From NCBI RefSeq assembly GCF_016785945.1, contig NZ_JAEMEF010000004.1, positions 62,001 through 126,000 on the forward strand: 64,000 nucleotides of DNA, written 5' to 3'. Made by a program: the position numbers and the translations under genes. Source of the stretch: Olleya sediminilitoris. GTDB taxonomy: Bacteria > Bacteroidota > Bacteroidia > Flavobacteriales > Flavobacteriaceae. The notes beneath the pieces were generated by a model. That model searched no databases. It had not been told where the DNA came from and saw nothing but the letters and a program-made list of their open reading frames with translations. Shown piece by piece: positions 53,956 through 61,705 of the stretch (the first letter of the stretch is position 1; the number at the start of each line of letters is the position of its first letter).

Positions 53956-55200
53956 TTGAACCAAAAATTATTAATCATAGGATTTGTTTGGCCAGAACCC
54001 AAAAGTTCGGCAGCAGGTAGCAGGATGATGCAACTTATAAATGTATTTAAATCTGCAAACTATGATATTACCTTTGCATCTGCCTGTGTAAAAACGGACA
54101 ATGCTTTTGATTTAACAACCCTTGACGTAACGACTAAAGCTATTGTTTTAAACGATAGTAGTTTTGATACATTTATAAAAGACTTAAACCCTAATATGGT
54201 ATTGTTTGACCGTTTTATGGTTGAAGAACAATTTGGTTGGCGTGTAGCAGAGCAGTGTCCTAATGCGCTTAGAGTTTTAGATACAGAAGACTTACACTGC
54301 TTACGTAAAGGTCGTGAACAAGCTTTAAAAGATCAAGCCATTTTTGATAAAAGCTATTTGCAAAACGATACTGCAAAACGTGAAATTGCAAGTATATTGC
54401 GTAGCGATTTATCGTTTATAATCAGTCAAGTAGAAATAGAAATATTAGTAAATCAGTTTAATATTAACGAGCATCTTTTATATTACTTACCGTTTTTATT
54501 AGATCCAATTACTCCAGAAACACAAAAATTAAGCCCTAAATTTAAAGATAGAAACCATTTTATTACCATTGGTAATTTTATGCATCCACCAAATTTTGAT
54601 GCAGTACTTTTTTTAAAAACCGATATTTGGCCTCTTATTAGAAAAGAATTACCAAAAATAGAAATGCATGTTTATGGTGCCTATGAGTCTCAAAAAGTAA
54701 AACAATTACACAATCCTAAAGAGGGATTTTTAATTAAAGGTTTTACTGAAGATGCTAATAAAGTAATGCAAGAGGCTAAAGTTTGTTTAGCGCCTTTAAG
54801 ATTTGGAGCTGGTTTAAAAGGAAAACTTATTGATGCCATGATAAACGGTACACCTTGCGTAACAACAACTATTGGAGCAGAAGGTATGTACGGAACATTA
54901 AGAGATACCAATGCGTTTATTGAAGACGATGCTAAAGCATTTGCTAAACAAGCAGCAGAATTGTATGCGAACCGCATTTACTGGAATGGTAAACAAAAAA
55001 CTGGTTTTATGATTATTAATACCTTGTATGATAAAGCAATCTATACTAAAGATGTTTTACATAGACTTGAACAGCTTCAAGCAGGATTGCAAAGTCATAG
55101 ACAACAACATTTTATTGGTCAAGTATTAATGCATCATACAGTACAAAGTACTAAGTTTATGAGTCGTTGGATTGAAGAAAAAAATAAAACCAAAACATAA
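53956..55200 (+). CDS. GT4-type glycosyltransferase
   Basis: A 414-residue GT-B enzyme. The start is TTG at 53956: the frame is open only from 53938 and has no ATG in that stretch. The N-terminus is LLIIGFVWPEPKSSAAGSRM, and the donor-binding half contains FITIGNFMHPPNFDAVLFLK, EMHVYGAYESQKVKQLHN and CLAPLRFGAGLKGKLIDAMI with GTPCVTTTIGAEGM. The acceptor is unknown. It ends before a strong terminator. Confidence 0.85.
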   Translation: MNQKLLIIGFVWPEPKSSAAGSRMMQLINVFKSANYDITFASACVKTDNAFDLTTLDVTTKAIVLNDSSFDTFIKDLNPNMVLFDRFMVEEQFGWRVAEQCPNALRVLDTEDLHCLRKGREQALKDQAIFDKSYLQNDTAKREIASILRSDLSFIISQVEIEILVNQFNINEHLLYYLPFLLDPITPETQKLSPKFKDRNHFITIGNFMHPPNFDAVLFLKTDIWPLIRKELPKIEMHVYGAYESQKVKQLHNPKEGFLIKGFTEDANKVMQEAKVCLAPLRFGAGLKGKLIDAMINGTPCVTTTIGAEGMYGTLRDTNAFIEDDAKAFAKQAAELYANRIYWNGKQKTGFMIINTLYDKAIYTKDVLHRLEQLQAGLQSHRQQHFIGQVLMHHTVQSTKFMSRWIEEKNKTKT

Positions 55201-55248
55201 ACCTATGGTTTGGTTTACTTAATTTGTAAACATAAAAAGATAAAATAT

Positions 55249-55286
55249 AAAAAAGAGCTTCAGTTTTAAACTGAAGCTCTTTTTTT
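55249..55286. terminator. Bidirectional intrinsic terminator
   Basis: Stem AAAAAAGAGCTTCAGTT/AACTGAAGCTCTTTTTT with a three-base loop, between the convergent glycosyltransferase and KTSC/DnaJ genes. Confidence 0.92.
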
Positions 55287-55322
55287 ATTACTCTATATCT
55301 TATATAATGTAGCGTTACTTTA

Positions 55323-55769
55323 TTAAGCAGTAACTTCACTTTTTTTGATTTTTCTGTAAGGGAAAGAATTAAAAATACTACGTTTTGCAAAACGAGTTTG
55401 TTTATCACTCTGCGAAAATTTAATGTATAATCCTTTATTTACACCAAAATACTCATAAGTATCACCATTTAAAAACGTCACTTCTAATAAAAGACCTTTA
55501 TGTTGCCAGTCCATTATAGGTGTGGTAATAGTTGTCATGTACTCTTCCTTATTTGCTTCAATAGTTTCAGGAGCCATACTTACTAAAAAGTGGTAACCAT
55601 CAATAATTTTTCGGCTCATTGCTTCAGCTTCAATAGCTTTTTCATCTCCAGCTTGGAATTTGTCAGGATGCCATTCTTTTACCAAATTACGGTAAGATTT
55701 TTTTAAAGTTTTTAAAGATAAATCTTGATCAACGTTAAATAGCTTTTTGTACTCGTTAATACGTTTCAT
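55323..55769 (-). CDS. J-domain protein with C-terminal KTSC-like domain
   Basis: A 148-residue protein from the ATG at 55769, MKRINEYKKLFNVDQDLSLK. The J domain has KSYRNLVKEWHPDKFQAGDE with the HPD tripeptide. The C-terminal domain, TPIMDWQHKGLLLEVTFLNG then YEYFGVNKGLYIKFSQSDKQ, resembles KTSC. A longer reading from a TTG at 55838 is rejected because it would start inside a consensus promoter. It may recruit DnaK to a bound client; the KTSC role is unknown. Confidence 0.85.
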   Translation of the reverse strand: MKRINEYKKLFNVDQDLSLKTLKKSYRNLVKEWHPDKFQAGDEKAIEAEAMSRKIIDGYHFLVSMAPETIEANKEEYMTTITTPIMDWQHKGLLLEVTFLNGDTYEYFGVNKGLYIKFSQSDKQTRFAKRSIFNSFPYRKIKKSEVTA

Positions 55770-55835
55770 AACAGGTGTTTTTTTTAATAAGGCGCGAAAG
55801 TACTCTTTTGTTTTGAATTGACTATTAGAAAGTTG

Positions 55836-55865
55836 CAAAATTATTTGATTATAATTTCAAAACAA
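55836..55865 (-). promoter_or_regulatory. Bacteroidota-type promoter of the KTSC/DnaJ gene
   Basis: On the minus strand, TTG (55865-55863), a 19-bp spacer and TAATTTTG (55843-55836) match the consensus. Confidence 0.72.
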
Positions 55866-55959
55866 CAAATTAAGTATTCATTTGTTTGTTTTTAAGGCGT
55901 TAACAAAAAGCTTAACTTATAAAAATAGTGTATTTATTTATTAAATAAATTTAGTGATG

Positions 55960-56002
55960 TAGGTATAACCTAAATTTAATGTAGGTTACAATTTGGTTAT
56001 AC
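55960..56002. promoter_or_regulatory. Cluster of AGGTTA-type inverted repeats, possible operator
   Basis: TAGGT-ATA-ACCTA (55960-55972) is followed by AGGTTACA (55983-55990) and GGTTATAC (55995-56002). GTATAACC at 55963-55970 is the exact inverse of GGTTATAC. They lie about 80-120 bp upstream of the PhoX-like gene. The rest of the 314-bp gap (55770-56083) holds the DnaJ-gene promoter and nothing else I recognise. Confidence 0.3.
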
Positions 56003-56083
56003 TTTGGTAATTTTTAGTTAAAAAACCTCTTTGATAGTTATTGTTTTTTTGTGAAAAATATTCAACTTAAAAACACAACTAAA

Positions 56084-57553
56084 ATGAAAACATTTAATTA
56101 CTATGCATTAGCATTTGTAACATTATTTACAGTCACCTCTTGTAATGATGATGACGATTCTGGTACAGACACAAACGTGGACGTAAATCCAGTAAATTTA
56201 ATGTCGCACTCTACGACACCAAATTTTTTACAAAAAACTAGCGATTTTAATAATATCAATATATATAACTTAATGTCATCAGAGGATCAGTTGGAAAATA
56301 CTCCTGATTTTGTTTATGGATCTATGGCTGATGGAGCAGGATTAATTAAAAATGACGATGGGACTTTTACTTTAATCAATAATATTGAAGCAGATTACTC
56401 TATTGCTAGAATAACTTTGGACAAGACCTTTAAACCTGTAGGTGGAGAGTACATCTTAAATGCTGCTGCAACAGCATCCACAGCACAATGTTCTGGATCT
56501 TTAATTACTCCAGAAGAGCATGGTTTTGGACCATTATATTTATCTGGTGGAGAATGGGGAGGAGCCTCTAAAGGTGTTTTTATCACAGATCCATTTAAAA
56601 GTGCAGGTAATGCATCAACAGCAACATTGTTAGACGCCATGGGACAATGGTCAACAGAAAACGCTGTGGCTATAGGTAAAAATGCATATTCTGATAAAAC
56701 AGTAGTTTTTATTGGAGATGATCATTCTGATAACTCTGTACCTTCAGGACATTTAGGAATGTATGTTGGTGATGCTGGAGATTTATATGGAGGTCAATTA
56801 TATGGATTAAAAGTAACTACAGATGGTGTTGACTTTGAAGTAGATATGGAAGAAGGTGAATCTTATACTGCAGAATTTGTTCAGTTAGATGAAACACAAA
56901 TAGACCTTTTGGATGCTGAGGCTAAAAGTAAAGGTGTTATGGGCTTTTCTAGATTAGAAGATATAGACTGGAGAAGAGGTAGTGCTGCTAATAACAGAGA
57001 AATTTATTTTTGCGTTACAGGAAGACATAAACCAGATTTAATAGGAAAAGGATCCTTATATGGAAGAATCTATAAAGTTACTTTAAACGAAAACGATCCA
57101 ACAGGACCAGCAACTATTACTTGTGTTTTAGATGGAGATAAATTAGATGGTGTAGCAAAAGCATTCCATAGTCCAGATAATATTTTAGTGACTGAAAATT
57201 ATGCTTACATCCAAGAAGATCCAAACGGATATTTTGATACAGATGATAAAACACACTTTGCAAGATTATACCAATATAATTTAAATACTGGTGAGTTTAA
57301 AACAGTATTAGAATGTGATCAAATATCAGCAGCTGCTCAAGGTTATGGAGAAGAGAATCGTATTTGGGAGCTTACAGGTATGATTGATATTTCTGAAACT
57401 GTTGGAAAAGAAGATACATTTATATTAATTACTCAAAATCATGGTTGGGAACCAGAAGATGGTTCTTCTTTTACAGATCCAAATGCTAATCCTGACTTAG
57501 AAAACCGTAAAGAAGGTAGTATGCTTTTTGTTGTTGAAGGTTTAGAGCGTTAA
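56084..57553 (+). CDS. PhoX/DUF839-like propeller lipoprotein
   Basis: A 489-residue predicted lipoprotein from the ATG at 56084 (signal ending VTSCNDDDDSG); a GTG start 11 codons earlier is less likely. The DUF839/PhoX-type repeats are visible in TFTLINNIEADYSIARITLD and KVTLNENDPTGPATITCVLD, with AYIQEDPNGYFDTDDKTHFA late in the protein. Classical PhoX is a Tat-exported calcium/iron phosphatase; here the export is by lipoprotein signal and an acidic surface-export-like NDDDD follows the cysteine. Phosphatase activity is plausible but not certain. The MauG-like gene begins three bases after the stop. Confidence 0.7.
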   Translation: MKTFNYYALAFVTLFTVTSCNDDDDSGTDTNVDVNPVNLMSHSTTPNFLQKTSDFNNINIYNLMSSEDQLENTPDFVYGSMADGAGLIKNDDGTFTLINNIEADYSIARITLDKTFKPVGGEYILNAAATASTAQCSGSLITPEEHGFGPLYLSGGEWGGASKGVFITDPFKSAGNASTATLLDAMGQWSTENAVAIGKNAYSDKTVVFIGDDHSDNSVPSGHLGMYVGDAGDLYGGQLYGLKVTTDGVDFEVDMEEGESYTAEFVQLDETQIDLLDAEAKSKGVMGFSRLEDIDWRRGSAANNREIYFCVTGRHKPDLIGKGSLYGRIYKVTLNENDPTGPATITCVLDGDKLDGVAKAFHSPDNILVTENYAYIQEDPNGYFDTDDKTHFARLYQYNLNTGEFKTVLECDQISAAAQGYGEENRIWELTGMIDISETVGKEDTFILITQNHGWEPEDGSSFTDPNANPDLENRKEGSMLFVVEGLER

Positions 57554-57556
57554 TAC

Positions 57557-59338
57557 ATGATAGTATATTTTTATAAAAATATAAAGACACACCAACTATT
57601 GGTGTGTCTTTTTTTAATGGTTTTATGTGGTTGTAAAAAGGATAAAGCAACTACTAATATTAGTCCAATTAAGCAATATCAAAGTACATATTTAAAACAC
57701 TTAAACGCTAGTATAAATTATTTAGATACTATAGTGTCTAGTACTTCTAGAACTAAATTTCAGGAAAACTATGTAAAAGCTAGACAGCATTTTAAACACA
57801 TTGAAGCTGTATTTGCTTTTGTAGATAAAGAAAATTACAAAACTATAAATGCTCCAAATATTTTAAAAATTGAAGAAGAAGATGCAACAGATATTAAAAT
57901 AAATAATCCGTTTGGTTTTCAGGTGATTGAAGAGGCTGTGTATGAGGATACAATAGACACAGTTCAGCTTAAAAAGATAGTTTTAAAAACAAAAAACAGA
58001 TTACAATTAATTGCAGAAAACACTAATCTGAGATTGAAAGATTACCATGTTTTATGGGTTATTCGTGATCAAATTGCTAGAATTGCACTGACAAGTATTT
58101 CAGGTTTTGATTCACCTGTTTTGCAATCTTTAAAAGAATCTTCGCTTGCTTATCAAGGGGTTTTAGATGTATTAGAAGTTTTTGAGGGTAAGTTTAAGTC
58201 TAAAACAGTATATCAAAATTTTAAATCTGAGATTGAAGCTTCGCAAAACTTATTAAATTCAAGTGATTTTGAAACTTTTGATCGTTATAGTTTCATTAAA
58301 AACCATGCGCATAAACAATTAGAGTTATTACAAGCGATTAAAAAAGATTGGTCTGTAGATTTTCCATTGGAATTAGCTTTTAATAACGACATGACGTCTT
58401 TGTTTTCTAACACGACTTTTAACCTTGATTTTTTTGCAGATTTACCTCATGCAGACACATTACAATTGCAAAAGCAACAATTAGGTAAAGTATTGTTTAA
58501 TGATACTAGATTGTCTAAAGATAATAGTATGAGTTGTGCTAGTTGCCACCATAAAAACAAAGCGTTTACTGATGGTCTAAAGGTGTTTCCTAATCAAAAA
58601 CGAAACTCGCCAACGTTACTTTATGCAGCTTATCAGCAAAGCTTTTTTTACGATGGTCGTACTGGTAATTTAGAAGGTCAAATTGTAGATGTAGTAAATA
58701 ATAAAGCCGAATTCCATTCGGATTTAGACAATTTAACAAAGGTTATAAAAACGGATTCTACTTACGTTAATACTTTTAATACATTGTTTAGGGATGGTGT
58801 TAATCAGCAAAACATTAGAAACTCAATTGCTGCTTATGTTAGAAGTTTAGGAGATTTTAATTCTAAATTTGATTTAAATATTAATGGAAAAGAAAACACT
58901 TTAACCACTCAAGAAATAAATGGGTTTAATCTATTTATGGGAAAAGCAAAATGTGCTACTTGTCACTTCCCACCAGTATTTAACGGAACAGTTCCACCTA
59001 TTTTTACCGAAACAGAATTAGAATTGTTAGGTGTACCTAAAGACACAATTAATAATGTAATTGATACAGATTTAGGACGATATAATGTATTTAATACACC
59101 ACAAAGACAACACTTTTTTAAGACACCAACCATTAGGAATATTTCTAAAACTGCACCTTATATGCATAACGGAGTTTATACCACTTTAGAGCAAGTCATG
59201 ACATTTTATAACAATGGAGGAGGAGCAGGACTTAAAATGGATTTAGAATACCAAACGTTACCTTCGGATTCATTACAATTATCCAATAGAGAAATTAAAG
59301 CTGTGATTAGTTTTATGAAAACACTGGATGATCGATAG
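57557..59338 (+). CDS. Dihaem cytochrome c peroxidase (MauG family) lipoprotein
   Basis: A 593-residue lipoprotein (signal LLVCLFLMVLCGC). Residues about 30-290 are a helical, imelysin-like region with no haem motif. The C-terminal domain is a dihaem peroxidase with CASCH (Cys327-His331) and CATCH (Cys466-His470), then PYMHNGVYTTLEQVMTFYNN. It would reduce peroxide or oxidise a partner in the periplasm. The only start that keeps the export signal is at 57557, although a perfect terminator-like hairpin (57583-57615) lies inside the signal-peptide codons. Confidence 0.86.
   Translation: MIVYFYKNIKTHQLLVCLFLMVLCGCKKDKATTNISPIKQYQSTYLKHLNASINYLDTIVSSTSRTKFQENYVKARQHFKHIEAVFAFVDKENYKTINAPNILKIEEEDATDIKINNPFGFQVIEEAVYEDTIDTVQLKKIVLKTKNRLQLIAENTNLRLKDYHVLWVIRDQIARIALTSISGFDSPVLQSLKESSLAYQGVLDVLEVFEGKFKSKTVYQNFKSEIEASQNLLNSSDFETFDRYSFIKNHAHKQLELLQAIKKDWSVDFPLELAFNNDMTSLFSNTTFNLDFFADLPHADTLQLQKQQLGKVLFNDTRLSKDNSMSCASCHHKNKAFTDGLKVFPNQKRNSPTLLYAAYQQSFFYDGRTGNLEGQIVDVVNNKAEFHSDLDNLTKVIKTDSTYVNTFNTLFRDGVNQQNIRNSIAAYVRSLGDFNSKFDLNINGKENTLTTQEINGFNLFMGKAKCATCHFPPVFNGTVPPIFTETELELLGVPKDTINNVIDTDLGRYNVFNTPQRQHFFKTPTIRNISKTAPYMHNGVYTTLEQVMTFYNNGGGAGLKMDLEYQTLPSDSLQLSNREIKAVISFMKTLDDR
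57583..57615 (+). terminator. Perfect terminator-like hairpin inside the peroxidase signal-peptide codons
   Basis: Left arm AAAGACACACCAA (57583-57595), loop CTA, right arm TTGGTGTGTCTTT (57599-57611) and four further T residues. It sits 30 bases after the PhoX-like stop and encodes KTHQLLVCLF of the downstream lipoprotein signal. Confidence 0.82.
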
Positions 59339-59356
59339 TGTATTATTCATTTTAAA

Positions 59357-59399
59357 AAAACAAAAAAACAACCTTAAAAAGTGGTTGTTTTTTTGTTTT
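59357..59399. terminator. Bidirectional intrinsic terminator after the peroxidase gene
   Basis: Stem AAAACAAAAAAACAACC/GGTTGTTTTTTTGTTTT with a 9-base loop, between convergent genes. Confidence 0.85.
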
Positions 59400-59410
59400 A
59401 AATAATTGAG

Positions 59411-59875
59411 TTAGGAGCTGTGTTGACTAACTTTTATAACCTTTTCATTTTCAAAATAAATATCCAATACATCAATATCAATATTAAATAGTCCTGGAAC
59501 AAAACCAAGTTCATAAGCAATATGATTATTGTTATAACTATAAAAGTCATTTCCTAGTAATTGGATAATTTCAGTCTTTGTTTTTCCAATTAAAATTTCA
59601 CTTTCAATTATATCCTCAGACATTTTATATCGTTCAGCTTTGTTAGTGTCCCATTTTATTTTATCAAAATCATTAGATGGATAATATGAGATTGTAAAAA
59701 GCATCATATATATTATTCCTAAATAGATTAAAGGACTTAAGATTATTGATGAAATTAACGCAACAATTTTTCTTTTTTTTGAAGTTCCAAAATTTAATCT
59801 TTTCAAAATTAATTTTGAAATATAATAAACTATACAAGCTATAATTATAACAATAACAGGAACTTCAGGACTCAT
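59411..59875 (-). CDS. Membrane protein with BamE-like C-terminal domain
   Basis: A 154-residue protein with two N-terminal helices (VIVIIIACIVYYISKLIL and IISSIILSPLIYLGIIYMML) and a soluble C-terminal domain LIGKTKTEIIQLLGNDFYSY...DIYFENEKVIKVSQHSS. The I-G-K-x-K-x-E-I-x-x-L-L-G motif is typical of the SmpA/OmlA/BamE fold. Function unknown. It lies 15 bases below the symporter stop. Confidence 0.7.
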   Translation of the reverse strand: MSPEVPVIVIIIACIVYYISKLILKRLNFGTSKKRKIVALISSIILSPLIYLGIIYMMLFTISYYPSNDFDKIKWDTNKAERYKMSEDIIESEILIGKTKTEIIQLLGNDFYSYNNNHIAYELGFVPGLFNIDIDVLDIYFENEKVIKVSQHSS

Positions 59876-59890
59876 TTTAGTTTAATGTTT

Positions 59891-61591
59891 TTAAAATTCT
59901 AAATCTGTATTTTTAAACAATGCTTGAAAGGCAAAAGCAATAATCATGACGATCACACAACCTACAAAGTTTAACCATAAAAAAGGAAGGTTTATAACCT
60001 CAAATTCATCTAAAAAGAATAATCCAATGACTAATACTTGCGTAATTAAAGCTGCTACAAAAACAGCATTAGCTTTGATGTGTTTAAAGAAAAAGGCTAA
60101 TAAAAAAATACCAAGGACGTTACCATAAAATATAGATCCAATAATATTTACTAACTGAATTAAATTTTCTGCTAGATTAGCAACACAAGCTACACCAATA
60201 GCTAAAATACCCCAAAGTAATGTAAATCCTCTAGAGGCTTTAACCATTTCTTCGTCTGTTTTAGATCCTACTCTGTTTTTGTATAAATCAATAGTTGTTG
60301 TACTAGCTAGCGCATTAAGCTCTGAAGCAGTACTTGACATAGCAGCACTTAAAATAACAGCCAATAACAACCCAATTAATCCTTTTGGTAAATTATTAAG
60401 TATAAAATGAATAAAGACATAATCTTTATCGTTGCTTTCTACTTTTATACCTTTTGCTTCACCAGCTTTTTCAATTAACGCTTTAGCTTCGTTTCGGATA
60501 TCATCATTAGCTTCATTTGCAATAGAAATATATTTTGTAGCATTAGGTGTTTCGTTATTTGTAAAGGCACTAATAATGGTTTGTTTATCCTTGAAAATCT
60601 TATTTTGTTCAGCTTCCAAACTTTTATAATCCTCAGCATATTGACTATTTAACACTAAATCTGTAGCAGTTGGATTAAAGTTTAAAGGCGCTTCATTAAA
60701 TTGATAAAATACAAAAACCATGACACCAACTAGGAGTATAAAAAATTGCATTGGGACTTTTAATAACCCGTTAAAGATTAACCCTAAACGCATTTCTTTT
60801 ACAGATTTACCAGATAAATAACGTTGGACCTGACTTTGATCTGTACCAAAATACGAAAGCATTAAAAACGTACCTCCAATTAAACCACTCCAAACGGTGT
60901 ATCTATTATTTAAATCGAAAGAAAAATCAAGTACTTCCATCTTACCACTAGCACCTGCAATGTCTAGAGCTTTTCTAAAAGTAATGTCATCTGGTAATTG
61001 ATTTAAGATTAAAATGAAAGCAATGACCATTCCTGTAAAAATAACCACCATTTGATGCTTTTGTGTCACATTAACCGCTTTGGTTCCGCCAGAAACCGTG
61101 TAAATGATTACCAATACTCCGATAATTACATTTAATAGTAAAAGATTCCAGCCTAGTACAGCAGATAGTATTATAGCAGGCGCAAAAATGGTGATTCCTG
61201 CAGCAAGTCCACGTTGTATTAAAAATAAAACAGCAGTTAGGGTACGTGTTTTACGGTCAAATCTGTTTTCCAAAAACTCGTAAGCAGTGTACACTTTTAG
61301 TCTATGATACAATGGTATAAAAACCATACAAATTACAATCATAGCAATTGGTAGTCCAAAATAGAATTGTACAAACCCCATTCCAGAGTGAAATGCTTGA
61401 CCAGGTGTACTTAAAAACGTGATAGCACTAGCTTGTGTAGCCATTACAGATAGACCAATAGTCCACCATTTACTGTTGCTTCCGCCTTTTAAATAATCTT
61501 GTACATTTTTACTTCCTCTGGTTTGATACGTACCATAAATAACAATGGTTAATAGTGTCCCGATTAAGACAATCCAATCTAGTGTTTGCAT
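59891..61591 (-). CDS. Sodium:solute symporter (SSS family)
   Basis: A 566-residue protein with about 13-14 transmembrane helices. Landmarks of the SSS family are SVMATQASAITFLSTPGQAF in helix 2 and LSAAMSSTASELNALASTTT for the sodium-binding segment. The hydrophilic insertion around residues 310-390 is longer than in the classical members. The substrate is unknown. A 35-codon membrane ORF ends three bases before its start and a PIG-L deacetylase gene lies above, so the transported solute may be a deacetylated sugar, as inference only. Confidence 0.88.
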   Translation of the reverse strand: MQTLDWIVLIGTLLTIVIYGTYQTRGSKNVQDYLKGGSNSKWWTIGLSVMATQASAITFLSTPGQAFHSGMGFVQFYFGLPIAMIVICMVFIPLYHRLKVYTAYEFLENRFDRKTRTLTAVLFLIQRGLAAGITIFAPAIILSAVLGWNLLLLNVIIGVLVIIYTVSGGTKAVNVTQKHQMVVIFTGMVIAFILILNQLPDDITFRKALDIAGASGKMEVLDFSFDLNNRYTVWSGLIGGTFLMLSYFGTDQSQVQRYLSGKSVKEMRLGLIFNGLLKVPMQFFILLVGVMVFVFYQFNEAPLNFNPTATDLVLNSQYAEDYKSLEAEQNKIFKDKQTIISAFTNNETPNATKYISIANEANDDIRNEAKALIEKAGEAKGIKVESNDKDYVFIHFILNNLPKGLIGLLLAVILSAAMSSTASELNALASTTTIDLYKNRVGSKTDEEMVKASRGFTLLWGILAIGVACVANLAENLIQLVNIIGSIFYGNVLGIFLLAFFFKHIKANAVFVAALITQVLVIGLFFLDEFEVINLPFLWLNFVGCVIVMIIAFAFQALFKNTDLEF

Positions 61592-61594
61592 AAT

Positions 61595-61702
61595 TTAGAA
61601 CAGTTTTGTGATAAAATAAAATGCGATAACGTACGCAAGGTTAGCAATTAATAATAATGTATATAATGGTTTCCATTGGTATTTGGGTTGGTCTTTTTGC
61701 AT
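61595..61702 (-). CDS. Small single-helix membrane protein between SSS symporter and PIG-L
   Basis: A 35-codon ORF: MQKDQPKYQWKPLYTLLLIA then NLAYVIAFYFITKLF. It has a positively charged N-terminus and one transmembrane helix. The stop is three bases before the symporter start and its ATG is three bases below the PIG-L stop, so it is embedded in a three-gene operon. I do not recognise the family, but similar short ORFs occur in this position in other flavobacterial genomes to my recollection. Confidence 0.65.
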   Translation of the reverse strand: MQKDQPKYQWKPLYTLLLIANLAYVIAFYFITKLF

Positions 61703-61705
61703 GGT

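Noticed and set aside
55770-55838. A 23-codon extension of the KTSC/DnaJ gene starting at TTG.
   Set aside because: It would begin inside the -7 box of a consensus promoter (55836-55865).
57617-57634. A shorter start of the peroxidase gene at the ATG 57617, which would place the hairpin outside the CDS.
   Set aside because: It would leave MVLCGCKKDK with no export signal, whereas a dihaem c-type protein needs export. I kept 57557.
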